This document shows, piece by piece, positions 18,792-30,122 of a stretch of DNA of 64,000 nt. Made by a program: the position numbers and the translations under genes. Below the pieces are notes generated by a model. It was not told the origin of the DNA. It saw only the letters and a program-made list of their open reading frames with translations, and searched no databases. Within the stretch, counting starts at the first letter, position 1. Each line of letters opens with the position of its first letter. Location: NCBI GenBank assembly GCA_020975725.1, contig QXJR01000005.1, positions 310,001 through 374,000 on the forward strand. The letters are read 5' to 3'. The DNA comes from Picocystis sp. L7. Its lineage: Eukaryota > Chlorophyta > Picocystophyceae > Picocystales > Picocystaceae.

Positions 18792-21320
18792 TAGTAACCA
18801 GTGAGGTTAAAGATATCACTATCTGCATCGAAATCATCTAAACTGTCATCGATACGATTTCCAAGAACCAGGCCCAGGTCCATTGTGCCTCTCAAGTACT
18901 TGAGTACTGACTTTGCTGCATTCATGTGCTCCATACTTGGCGTGTCCATGAATCTTGACAGGTGTGACACTTCATGGCACAAATCTGACCTGGTGGTGGT
19001 GGCCAAGTAGAGTAGTGAGCCCATGAGTACTTGATAGGATTGTTGAGGGGTTGTAGGTTCATTCTCTAGTGGAGTAAAGTGGTGTTCCAGAGGTACCTGC
19101 TTAACCCTGCAGTTTTCCATGTTGAACTGCTTAATTAACTGCCTTATCTTCTCATGCTCATTGAGTGTGAGTATCCTGTTTTTTTTCTGTCCCTATGAAC
19201 CACTATGCCACAGAAGAAACTCACAGCTCCTAGGTCTTTGGCTTGGAATCCCTTGCAGATGCTCTCAATGACTTCTTCAATCATATGGGTATCTTCTGCT
19301 ACAAGGAGTATGTCATCCACATAGATGCACAGGATGCACTCCTTGCCTGTTTCTTGGTTAACTTTTTGTAAAATGGTGTCCTTTATTGGGTTAACCACGA
19401 ATCCCAACTCTTTGGTTAACATGTTAATCAGATGGAGGAACCAGAGTCTTGGAGCCTGTTTCAGGCCATACGAACTCTTGTTGAGTTTGAGAACCAGATG
19501 GTTGTTTCCATCTAATTCTTTTCCTTTGAGTCCATCAGGTATTTGGATGTAGATAGGTTCATCCAATTCTGCATTTAAGAAGGCAGTTTTGATGTCCACC
19601 TGCCTGATTTCATAGTCCTTCAAGGCTGCATGAGTTAAGTAAACTCGCTGGGTTACCTTACCAAAGGTAGGGGCAAACACCTCCTGGTAGTCCAAACCTT
19701 CACGTTGCTCGAAGCCACGCACGCACAGGCGGGCTTTGTAGCGCTCCACGTCGCCACCACCGTCGCGTTTCACCTTGAAGACCCACGTGGTGGTGAGGGC
19801 CTTGCGTGCTGGAGGAAGCTCGGTGAGCGTCCAGGTCTCGTTGGCCACCAGCGAGGTGAGTTCTTCGTGGATGGCTTCTTTCCAGAGGTCGGCGTCCGAT
19901 CTTCGCATTGCGTTGGCGTAGCCTGAGAATTCGTCGCTGACCATCCAATCGTCCTTCCAGGTTCTCTTCAAAGCTTTGCTTGAGCGAGGACACAGGTTGT
20001 ACCCATGCGTTGGGTTTGCTGGAGGTGCTAGACTGGATGCTGGATTGGATGCTGGAGGTGAGGCTGGAGCCTGCAGCTGCATTTCTTGCTGGGTACCAAG
20101 TGGAGATGGTGAAGAAGGTGCTTGAACATGATGAGCACCTTTTCCATCATCTAGTATGCCTGCTAGATCGTCATTTCTGCTACTGCTGGAATGCTGAAGG
20201 TGCTGTTGGATTGCCGGTGTAGATTGTGGATTGCCCGTAGTTTGAGCAATGGCCTGGTTGGGTGGTGAAGAAGGTACTTGGCTTTGCTGATTACCTCGTC
20301 CATCACCTACATAATCAGGTTGACCAGGTGGAACTTGCTCGAGATTTGCTGGTGATTGCGGGTGAATGGACTGCTCGCTGCCGAAAGTTTGTGGAAATTC
20401 TGCACCTGCAAAATACTCGGGACTCCTCTCCCCGTTTGGTGATCCCGTAAGGTCCAAAGCGCTTGGACCCTGTGGAATCACTGAACCATCTAGACCGTAA
20501 CTGGAGCGGAGTTTGGAGAGTTGAAGCTGCGGAGGCTCAGGGAAGAGTTCAGGGAGGACCTGACCTTCCAAATCTTGCTGAGTTTGATTTGCTGCAGGTC
20601 CAGGAGTGCTCTCCACAAACTCCACATTTTTGCTGAGCACAATTTGGTCCTTTACAAGGACACGGTAAGTTGAGCTGTTTCCATAGCCCAAAAAAGTTCC
20701 CTTGACTGACTTTGGTCCGAACTTTCCAATGCGTTTTTCTGCAGGTATGAGCACCCAAGCCTGACAACCGAATGTTCGCAGGTTGTGTAGGCTTGGTTCC
20801 TTGTTGGTCAGCAATTCAATTGGGCATTTGCCTTCTACTGATGCCTTCACAGGCAGGCGGTTTCGAATGTAGTTGGCACATCGGATGGCCTCTCCCCAGA
20901 AGGTACGAGGCAGTTTGGATGACAGCAGCAATGCACGCGCACTTTCGTCGAGTGTGCGGTGCAATCTTTCTGCTGCATTTTGCTATGGTGTATACCCAGC
21001 AGTTGTTTCATGGGCTATGCCGTTTGATTGTAAGAATTTTTTGAGTTCAGCATTCACGAACTCTGAACCTTGATCTGTTTGCACGGCTTTCACTGTCTGA
21101 CCTGGGGAAACCTTTTCAAAGGTGTGTATCCCTTCCATGAGTGCACCAGCTACACTCGATTTGTTCGGCAGCAAGTACGCCTGACTTGCTTTGCTGCCTT
21201 GGTCATCGATGGAGAGGTAATATCCGTGACCAGATATACTTTCTACCTCCATGGGACCTACCAGATCCGCATACAAAAGATTAAGTGGGGCATATTTGTA
21301 TCCACTGGGTTTGTATGGTT
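18792..21320 (-). other. Copia B integrase and reverse transcriptase region
   Basis: Minus-strand copia pol parts. The integrase core shows a Asp in YADLVGPMEV and TDQGSEFVN downstream. It is followed by the TFWGEAIRCANYIRNRLPV and FGCQAWVLIP blocks, and a Pro/Gln/Ser-rich linker. The reverse transcriptase has TTWVFKVKRDG, VDIKTAFLNAELDEPIYI, SSYGLKQAPRLW and the catalytic YVDDILLVAED (about 19296-19325). The block GSLLYLATTTRSDL leads towards RNase H. This order, integrase before RT, is diagnostic for copia. Confidence 0.88.
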
Positions 21321-22082
21321 GCGCCCAGCCCTCTCGAGACACCTGTCTTGCCGAGGTTATCTTTTGACGATGAGGAATATTCCCTCAGTCGCGAGGCTTT
21401 TGAGAGGTTTTGAATCATATTCGGGCAATTTACTTGGGACTTGTTTGCATCCGTGCACAATGCCCAATGTCTGACCTTCTTCACACGGGAGACAAATGCT
21501 CTCGCCCAAGAATGGGCTGGTCTCGGCAACTTGTGGGCACATCCACCTTGTTGCCTCATAGATTCCGTGGTGGGCAAGCTCGAGGCCGAACCAAGAGCCC
21601 TTGTGACCATGATTACTCCGCATTGGCCAAAGGTTCCTTGGTTCCCTCGCCTGCAGCATCTCGCTACCTACCAGGAGGTACTAGGGAGGCATGAGGGAAT
21701 ATTCTCGGATGCCCAAGGAAGGCCCTTGCCTTCCCCTCACTGGGACGTCCTCCTCAGCCATGTCCCTAGGCGGATGCAGGGCCAGGACTAACCCGAATAG
21801 GGACCGGTTTGTCCCCCTTACTAAGAAGGGCTCTGTGGCTGATGAACCGGATAAATACGTGGCTTAGCCACGGGCGGAATACCCAATGGAGTTAAGATGT
21901 AATATTAATTGCGGCGAAAGGGAACAACAACGAGAGAACAACGTTCCCTGACGTTCCGCCCAACCGTCTTGGCTGCCGCGGCGACGCCAACGAACGCACG
22001 AACGAACGCGAACGCGCGTCGACGCCACCACCCTCGTCGTCTTCGCGTCACAGGAAAAGGAGGTGGGCGCCCAAACGCCACA
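21316..22082 (+). repeat. Gypsy D 5' LTR
   Basis: About 767 bp, ending CGCCACA. The left edge is set by where similarity to the 3' copy begins (TGGTTGCGCCC here, TGTTGCGCCC there) and is uncertain by about 10 bp. Confidence 0.75.
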
Positions 22083-24830
22083 CCGTTCAACGAGCCTTCC
22101 GCCAGCGAGTGGCGGCGAAGACATGGCGAAGAAAAAAGGAGCGAGCGAGGGACGCGCCGGCAATGCCGACGGTCAACGACCCCTCGCCGCTTCGACGGTG
22201 GTGGCTCTCGGCATTGCCGACGCCAAGCGAGAACGCGCGTGCCCGGAGAGAGGCGCCGTGCCTCCACGAACCTCTCGTGAGGGTTTCGTGGAGGAGGCGA
22301 ACGAAAAGGAGCGGAAAATGGCTTCGAAAGCCACGCTCGCCGCTCCCACCTCCCAGCAGAAGAAGCCTCGTGCTTCTGGAGGTGGTGGAGAGGCTATCGA
22401 ACCTGTTCGCACCCCCACGGCCTTGGCCATGGCGTCTCCGGACGACGGTGCGCTCGAGGGTTTCGAAACCCTCGAGCACCATGGGAAAAAGGCCAAAAGA
22501 TCGGCTGCGAAAGCCGATCTGGTCTCCTCGGACGCACGGAAGCTGCGTCGTGCCTCCGAGGCTCCTGCTCGACCTGTCGCGCGTGCCGATCGGCGTGTCG
22601 ATCGCACCGATCGCACCGATCATGCGCGCGTCGTCGCGCGCGCGAGCGCCGACGTGAATCGAGCGATCCGATTGGCTGATGCCCCAATTCCTAGCTCGCC
22701 ATTGGCTAAACCCTCTAGTGGGACTGCCCCATTGGCCATTGAGCCTGATAAGCCTCGAACCCGAACGAGGAAGGCTCGAGCCCAAAACGAAGGGTCAGAG
22801 ACCGGGTCCATGGATGAGAGCGCGGGTGAGAGCCTACCGCCGACCCGCCTCGAGAATCTTCTCTCCGAAGGAGAGGTCCAAGCCAAGCAAGAACCCGAAG
22901 CGGACTTGCTTGAGCCACACACCGAGGAACAACTCCGGTACGTGAATCGGCCTCTTCGTGTCTGGATTTTGGAGTGGAAGGCCGAACCGAGTTGTCTCAC
23001 GGACGACGACTTCGAGCCGTGAAAGAGTTGAAAAACTCCTACTCCCGCGAGTGTCGTATACTCGCTCGGAGAGTGGCTCCCGCCACCTCCAAAAGAAGAA
23101 AGATTCCATCCAAAGGTCGCGCACGAACATGTTGCGAGACCTAGCTCAACTCGAAAAGCTCTACGATCACGAGCTCGCTTGCCGTGAAGTAGGTGCCGAG
23201 GAAGAGCGCGAGCGCATTGGGTTAAAGCGGCAACGTGAAGTTGCTGGCTTTGTGAACGCCCGTAACGAGAAGTTGCGTACTATGGCTGCGCTTCCTCCGC
23301 ACGAGGCTCACAAGCTATATACCAATGCGATGGACTTGTTCGACTTTCTTCGAGAGTCGCAACCAAAAGGGTCTTTCACCCAATTGGCCCAAACGGCGTT
23401 CCAAGAATCTGCGCTCGATCTATTCGTAGATCCTCCGCACGAGGAAAGTCATGGTGCACGCGATAAATTTATCGAACGTGCCCTGGTTCGTGTAGGTCAA
23501 GTGGAGGAGCCACATGACGTGCGCCCTCCGGTTGCGACGGCCCTTGATCCAGAGAGGATCACGCGTGCCACACTTCCCCTGCCGCCGACCTTCGACGGTA
23601 CGAGGCTCGACCGTCGTTCTTTGAGAGATTGGCTCCAAGTGGTCCGAGACTTCACGTCCGGTCAATCCGACAAGGAAGAAGCGCAAGTCGCCCTTGCTGC
23701 ACGCTACCCTATAGGGAGTGCGCAGAGATTCTACAAATAGGCCACGCAAGCACATCCGCCAACCACTTGGAAGCAATTTTCAAGTGTTTTACGTTGTCAC
23801 TACTACCCAGACGATGTCGGATGGCAATGCGTCTCCGAGCTCGCCCGTGGCTACCAACGCCAAGGCGAGAGTGCGGAAGACTTCCATTTCCGCATGCGCA
23901 AAGAAGTCGAAGCGGCCATGGAATCCGCTGATCCATTCTTGCGTGCCTCACGTACCCCGGAGGCCCAGCATAGGTTCTGGGAGCATTTCTTCCTCATAAT
24001 GTTTCGAGCAAAGCTCCGCCCTCAATTGGGGAGGCCCCTTGACGACCACATTCGGCAAGCTCATAGAGTAGGTCAGGAAATTGTCAATGGAGAACAACTT
24101 CTCCGCGAGGTGAAACACTTCGAAGGACAACTCCCCTCCGAACCCCAAGGGCATCTAGGTGGTGGGAAAGGCAAAGGAAAATCTCCTCTTATGCCGAACC
24201 CTACAAAGGCTCCCACTTATGCACGTATAGCAGGACCGGGAAGCGGCCAACCTCGTTACGACCCGGGCCCAACTCCTCAAGGGTGGCCTCATGAAGCAAT
24301 GGTGCAGATTCCACCGTTGGCGTTAACCTTCGGGCAACTTCAAGCTGCCCAAGGTTGGACAAGGCCCCAAGGAGGTCCTTCGCAAGCTCCGCTGGCTCCA
24401 AACCAGCGCGCCTTTAAGCCCGGCAGCAAGAAGAAAACCCGTCGTGGCGCCTCCTCGTATAAAGGTACGATGTTGAGTAGCGATTTGCCTAAGGAGCTTC
24501 AAGCTCTAGATGACCTAGCACGGTCGGCAGACCGTGAATTGCTCGCTATGTCAATGCCAAGGCAAAGGGAAAGGACGTATGTAAATCCTTCCAACTGCGC
24601 GGTATGTAGTGAAGCACCTAAGTGTGCATTATGTAATAGGACTTTGGATAATTGTGCTTCTGAAAACCGCTATCCTTGCCCTCCTCCATTGCACGCTTCG
24701 GTCCCGGTGGAAACTCCCAAAGTGGACGCACCCCCAGAGTTCCCACTAAGTCCGGGAGAGTTGCACCCTCCCCTTCACTTGACACCATCGAGCGTAAACC
24801 CCCCGCCTACCATCGGCACGCTTTGCGAGT
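22083..24830 (+). other. Gypsy D gag region
   Basis: A long, basic N-terminal extension rich in Lys, Arg and Ala (for example DRRVDRTDRTDHARVVAR) precedes a retrotransposon-gag capsid region. The latter is recognised by LPPTFDGTRLDRRSLRDWLQ, HYYPDDVGWQCVSEL and FRMRKEVEAAME (about 23580-23930). A cysteine cluster (CAVCSEAPKCALCNRTLDNC, about 24597-24656) lies where a nucleic-acid-binding knuckle would be, but its spacing is not the standard CCHC. Such an extended gag is longer than usual for gypsy elements. Confidence 0.7.
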
Positions 24831-27800
24831 TTAGCTCCGGACTATGCACGAGCATGGTCGTGACGCTTTCCATAGCGGGGTTGCCGGCAAAAGCCTTTGT
24901 CGACACAGGCGCTACTCATAACTTCGTAAGCTCTAGTTTTCATGAGCGCGTGTGCGGTGCCGACCCAAAGGGTCGAACATCCACCCCTAAGGACGAAAAC
25001 CTTACGTACCGCTTAGGTATAGGTGAGACCTTGCACAAGGCACCCCTCGTGGAATTGACCTTTACCATAGACAAGGTCACAATCCAGAGGCCTTTCGCGG
25101 TATGGCCTCTCAACACTTATGATGTTGTGTTGGGAATGGACTTTCTGGTCTCTTACCACGCGAGCTTAGAGTTCCCTAGGAACGTTCTAACGTTTCTTTA
25201 CCAGGGGAAGAAGCATGAACTTTGTAGCGATTCCAAGTTCGCCTCAAAGCATGGGCTAGACGCGTATTGCTCGATGCATGAAGCCGCCCACATCTTACAT
25301 GCAAGCCGCAAGGTTCGCGAAGGTAGTCTTTTCGTGCTCATCCAACGTCTACCCGACTTGGAACATGAGGAGGATGATCTCCGTGAAAGGATAGGTACCC
25401 TCACCCTCTCTGAGGATCACTCTCACTTCCCAAAATAAGAAACGCCTCGACAAGCTCCTCCGTAAGTATGCATCGATTTTTCGTAGCAAAGAGGAAAGCT
25501 TCGCCTTACCTCCTGAACGAGTACCAGGAGAGGTGTGCCGCATACCCTTGGACACCGCCTAAACCGGACCCAAGAGTCGGCCACCCATTCGTCTCTCTCC
25601 GGAGAAGACCAAGGCCTGTTGAGAGCTCATAGACCAATTGCTCAAAGACGGCAAGATGGCGCATTCGCCCGGATCGCCATTCGGAGCCCCGGTGCTCCTC
25701 ATCCCAAAAAAGGATGGGTGCTACCGCATTGTCTTTGACTATCGCATGCTGAATAATCTCACGATCAAGGACAAGTATCCTTTACCCGTGATTGATGACT
25801 TGCTCTTAGATTTGAGCACCTCGAAGTTCTTCTCGTCCTTTGATGTAAAAGACGGGTTTTACAACATGCTTGTGGCCCCAGAGGATCAATACAAAACAGC
25901 ATGCGTGAAGCCATTTGGTCAGTTCGTATGGCGTGTCATGCCAATGGGCTTGGCAAACGCCCCCTCCATCTTTCAGCGGATGATGAATCGCATCGTCTCC
26001 CCGCTCACGAACATCAAGGCGTATATGGATGACATTCTCATTCATTGTGGGTCGGAGGCTGACCACTTGGATCACCTTGAGGCTTTCTTCCAACGGTGCA
26101 AGGCAGAGCATATCGTGCTTGCCAAGGAGAAGACATCACTCTTCAAGAAAGCCCTCGACTACGCCGATTTCCATATTGGCGATGGCCGAGCGATGATGCA
26201 AAAGCGTCACGTGGAAAAAATTGAGAAATTTCCTCGGCCAACTAGCATCAAGGAGAATCAAAGCTTCTTAGGCTTGTGCAATTATTACTCCTCCTTCATA
26301 AAGGATTTCCCCACTCTCGCTGCTCCTCTTTCGGACATCAATAGAAAGGCGTTTAAAGGAGACTTTGTTGGCTCCTGGATTGAGGTTCAAGAGGACGCTT
26401 TTCGGCGCCTCACAGCTGCTCTCATACAAGAGCCCGTCCTCGTCCAATACGATCCGAACAAAGAGACACGTGTAGAGACGGATGCTAGTAAGATCGCCAC
26501 CGGCGCGATTCTTCCTCAACTACATGAGGATGGCAAGTGGCATCCGGTTGCTTACTACGGGCGAAAAGTCAATGATGCCCAACGCAACTACTCCACAGCT
26601 GAGCAAGAGACTCTTGCTATTTTGCAAAGTCTCGTCAAGTGGAAGCATCTTCTGCAAGGACGCTCCTTCACTGTCTTAAGCGGCAACACTGCGTCCAAAT
26701 ACTTGCAAACGAAGAATGCTGATCAACTCTCCTCTCGGGAGATCCGCTGGCTAGACGCCTTGGCTGAGTTTACCCCTTTCGAGGTCCAGTACCGTCAAGG
26801 CATCGCCAACCCTGGAGCGGACGCTCTCAGTCGCACCGATTGGGACAGGGGCCAAGTTTTCCGTGTCCTCAACGTTGGGCCACCCACGGATGACTCGATC
26901 CCCTCCTTGGAAGAGATCTTGTGGATCGAGCCCACGCTTTCCCTGGATCTAGCGGTCATAGGTACCTGTCGATCCAAAGCTGCTCGCGAACGTTGGATGC
27001 TGCAATATGATCGGGCACGCCTAAAGGCCCGCGTTCGATGGCGTACAAGCCGTCCCCTCCGTTTTGAGACGACTTCCTTAGCGGAGATAGCCAACCGCAA
27101 GCGGCTCCCGCAAGCTCATGTTGTGCTCTTAGCAGATGACAAGCACCTTGACGTGCCCGCTTGCGACCGACTCCTCAGTAGATTCCCTGCCTCTACCCAC
27201 GTGATTCACTCAGCCACGTATAATGGAACGTGTGCTCGCGCTACCAAGTCTTATGTGCTTGCGTCCGGCCTCACTGTGCGCACTACGTTGCAAGTCAACC
27301 AAGGTCCTGATCTCAGGCTGATCACCTTAGCAGATCTCCTCCGGCGGTCGATGCCTTTGCTCACCATCCCAGCACTCGTTGAACCGCCTCCCGGGCCAGC
27401 TCTTCGAGCTATGGGTGGTTCCCTTGAGAATCCATCGGTTGACCCCCAGGAGGAAGATTTGTATACATTGGTGCAATGTGCCAGTGAGAAAGACAAAGCT
27501 TACCAAGATCTTGTAGCCTCACCACCACCACAACACGAAGTTCGAGACAGACTCGTGTGGCGCACGGATCGTGTTAGTTTGGTGGTGCCGAATGATGCTG
27601 CAGTGCGACAACGACTTGTGGACCGTGTCCACTCCGATGCCCATTTTGGCGCCCAACGCACCTATGAGCAATGCCGACAACATTTTGTTTGGCAGGGTAT
27701 GAAGTCTTATATTATCGACTTCGTCCGTACTTGCCCACGCTGCCAGCTCCTAAAGCCGAGCAATCGACCTGCGAAGCATCTCGTCCACATGCAAGAGATC

Positions 27801-28350
27801 TTCCCTTACCCCTTCCATACGATTGCGGTAGACGAAGTGGTCGGACTTCCCGTCACTTCGAGAGGTCACAATGCAGTGTTGACCGTGACATGCCGGTTCT
27901 CCAAGTACGCTCTATACTTTCCGATGCACACCGACTTGGCAACGCACGACGTGGCCAAAGTGCTCATGGACCGAGTAATCCATCAATTCGGAAGTCCGCG
28001 CATTGTCCTTACCGACAACGGGCCCCGATTTCGAGAGCTCTTTGATCCGTTCTTGATCGAGCTTGGGGCCAAGCATAAAAGTGTTGCGCCATACCATAGC
28101 CACACGCAAGGAGGAGTGGAGGTACAACACCGTACCCTTCTATCCACCCTTCGGGCATTAGCAACATCCCGGCCGGATGTAGAGTGGGACGAACTGCTCC
28201 AAACAGCGTCCTTCTCCTACAACACATCGGTGCATAGAGTTACTGGCTACTCTCCTCATTACGTTCTCTTCGGTACAAACGCCAGTTTGCTGTGGACATG
28301 TTCCCTCCGAGAGAATGCAGACCCTGCGTGCAAGCGACTCCATTCGCTGT
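24831..28350 (+). other. Gypsy D protease, RT, RNase H, linker and integrase
   Basis: Parts in order. Aspartic protease with KAFVDTGATHNFVSSSF (about 24890-24940). Reverse transcriptase (about 25560-26300) with APVLLIPKKDGCYRIVFDYR and AYMDDILIH. RNase H (about 26460-26830) with RVETDASKIATGAIL. A linker of about 200 residues at 26840-27470, occupying the place held by the methyltransferase in A, B and C but lacking its motifs. Integrase (about 27600-28350) with HFGAQRTYEQCRQHF, CPRCQLLKPSN, VDEVVGLP and LTDNGPRF. The catalytic signatures of RT, protease and integrase are all readable. Confidence 0.87.
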
Positions 28351-29444
28351 TTGACGCTCGCCGAGAGCTCTACGCTCAAGTGCAAAAACGACACGCCCTC
28401 TATCAACAACAAGTTGAAGATAGATTGAACCGCCAAAGGCAGGTTCGACGCTTTCGCGTCGGGGATAAAGTCAAACTGCAACGCGGTCTGAAGTCCTCCA
28501 GGGACAAAGGAAAGGTCGAGAGCTACTATGTAGGGCCGTACACCATTGGGAAGGTGTTACCATAGGGAGCTTACCGCTTGGTTCTACCCGACGGCACTCG
28601 ACATTCGGCAACGGTGAATATTGAACGCCTGCATCCCTGGCATGAGAGCGAACATTCCAAGTTCCCCCATCGCGAACTTACTCCTGAACCTCAAACGGTT
28701 CCTCTCCCAAATGGATCAGAAGAAACGCGTTTCCAGGTGGAGCGCTTCTACATACGTGATTGGACCACTTTTCCACCTAGGTACTATGTCCAATTTGCTT
28801 GTTGCGCCGATGCCCCTCTTCACGAACATCGCGGGTTTGTAGAGGAAACGTCGGATCTCATTGACCACGTTTGTGAGATCGAGGAACTCCTCGGGCACTT
28901 CCCCGAGCAAGGCATCACCGCACGCAACAAGGGTCGCGTGTCTCGCTACAAGTCCAAATTTTATCACCAGAAGAGGCTCATCCTTAAGGATACGTGGCCG
29001 GACGCTCTACCATACACTAGCCTAAGGAAGCCGCGCTTTGCGAAACCGCCAAGTACGAACTTCGTTGGGCAAGTCGTGCAAGCAAGGTTCTTGCTCGAGC
29101 TCATGGACTGCTCAACTCGCCTAGAGTTTTGGACTGGCCTTGTGGAACGCTTTCGAAAAGCGGCGAAATTTTCTCACGCTACTTACGTCATCCGGTGGAC
29201 GGACGGGACTACTTCCTTCTACCGTCCCGATGACGCACACACGATCCTATTTGGTCTTGTGGCGGCCGTGTACGGCCAAGCTCCCCTCGTCTCGCCAGAG
29301 CCACTCGACGATCGGGCTGAGTTGCGCTTAATGGTGGTCCGGGAGGGTGTTGCGCCCACCCCTCTCAAGACACCTGTCTTGCCGAGGTTATCCTTTGACG
29401 ATGAGGAATATTCCCTCAGTCGCGAGGCTTTTGAGAGGTTTTGA
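28351..29444 (+). other. Gypsy D C-terminal module
   Basis: After a GPY-type segment (VESYYVGPYTIGKVL) comes the same C-terminal module as in A, B and C. It shows a FYIRDWTTFPPRYYVQF block, an acidic EIEELLGHFPEQGITARNKG block and a final Tudor/chromo-like TYVIRWTDGTTSFYRPDDAHTI segment. The coding tail runs into the 3' LTR. Function is unknown; by position it may steer integration or bind chromatin. Confidence 0.7.
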
Positions 29445-30113
29445 ATCATATTCGGGCAATTTACTTGGGACTTGTTTGCATCCGTGCACAATGCCCAATG
29501 TCTGACCTTCTTCACACGGGAGACAAATGCTCTCGCCCAAGAATGGGCTGGTCTCGGCAACTTGTGGGCACATCCACCTTGTTGCCTCATAGATTCCGTG
29601 GTGGGCAAGCTCGAGGCCGAACCAAGAGCCCTTGTGACCATGATTACTCCGCATTGGCCAAAGGTTCCTTGGTTCCCTCGCCTGCAGCATCTCGCTACCT
29701 ACCAGGAGGTACTAGGGAGGCATGAGGGAATATTCTCGGATGCCCAAGGAAGGCCCTTGCCTTCCCCTCACTGGGACGTCCTCCTCAGCCATGTCCCTAG
29801 GCGGATGCAGGGCCAGGACTAACCCGAATAGGGACCGGTTTGTCCCCCTTACTAAGAAGGGCTCTGTGGCTGATGAACCGGATAAATACGTGGCTTAGCC
29901 ACGGGCGGAATACCCAATGGAGTTAAGATGTAATATTAATTGCGGCGAAAGGGAACAACAACGAGAGAACAACGTTCCCTGACGTTCCGCCCAACCGTCT
30001 TGGCTGCCGCGGCGACTTCAACGAACGCACGAACGAGCGCGAACGCACGTCGACGCCACCACCCTCGTCGTCTTCGCGCCACAGGAAAAGGAGGTGGGCG
30101 CGCAAGCGCCACA
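29348..30113 (+). repeat. Gypsy D 3' LTR
   Basis: About 766 bp, starting TGTTGCGCCC and ending GCGCCACA. The central ~600 bp seem identical to the 5' copy; differences lie at both ends. Confidence 0.75.
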
Positions 30114-30122
30114 ATCTGTAAG

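Larger units (their letters stand above)
10617..21320 (-). mobile_element. Ty1/copia element (Copia B), 5'-truncated, with nested gypsy
   Basis: A copia retrotransposon read on the minus strand. It has one LTR at its 3' end (10617-10919), RNase H at about 10917-11411 plus 18792-18840, reverse transcriptase and linker at about 18840-20300, and integrase at about 20300-21320. Gypsy A is inserted in the RNase H region with ATCA duplicated on both sides (11412-11415, 18788-18791). The 5' side, including gag, protease and 5' LTR, is missing where gypsy D begins. It is broken: truncated, interrupted, and with one or two further breaks. It must be older than the gypsy A insertion. Confidence 0.9.
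21316..30113 (+). mobile_element. Gypsy D: Ty3/gypsy element without recognisable methyltransferase
   Basis: An 8.8-kb LTR retrotransposon on the plus strand: LTR, a long basic gag, protease, reverse transcriptase, RNase H, a roughly 200-residue linker, integrase, C-terminal module, LTR. The left flank is Copia B and the right flank is the truncated end of gypsy array B. The two sides therefore do not match one pre-insertion site, and no target duplication was found. The LTRs differ at about ten places by eye, mostly near their ends. It is broken, with roughly four breaks, and older than gypsy A. Confidence 0.85.
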
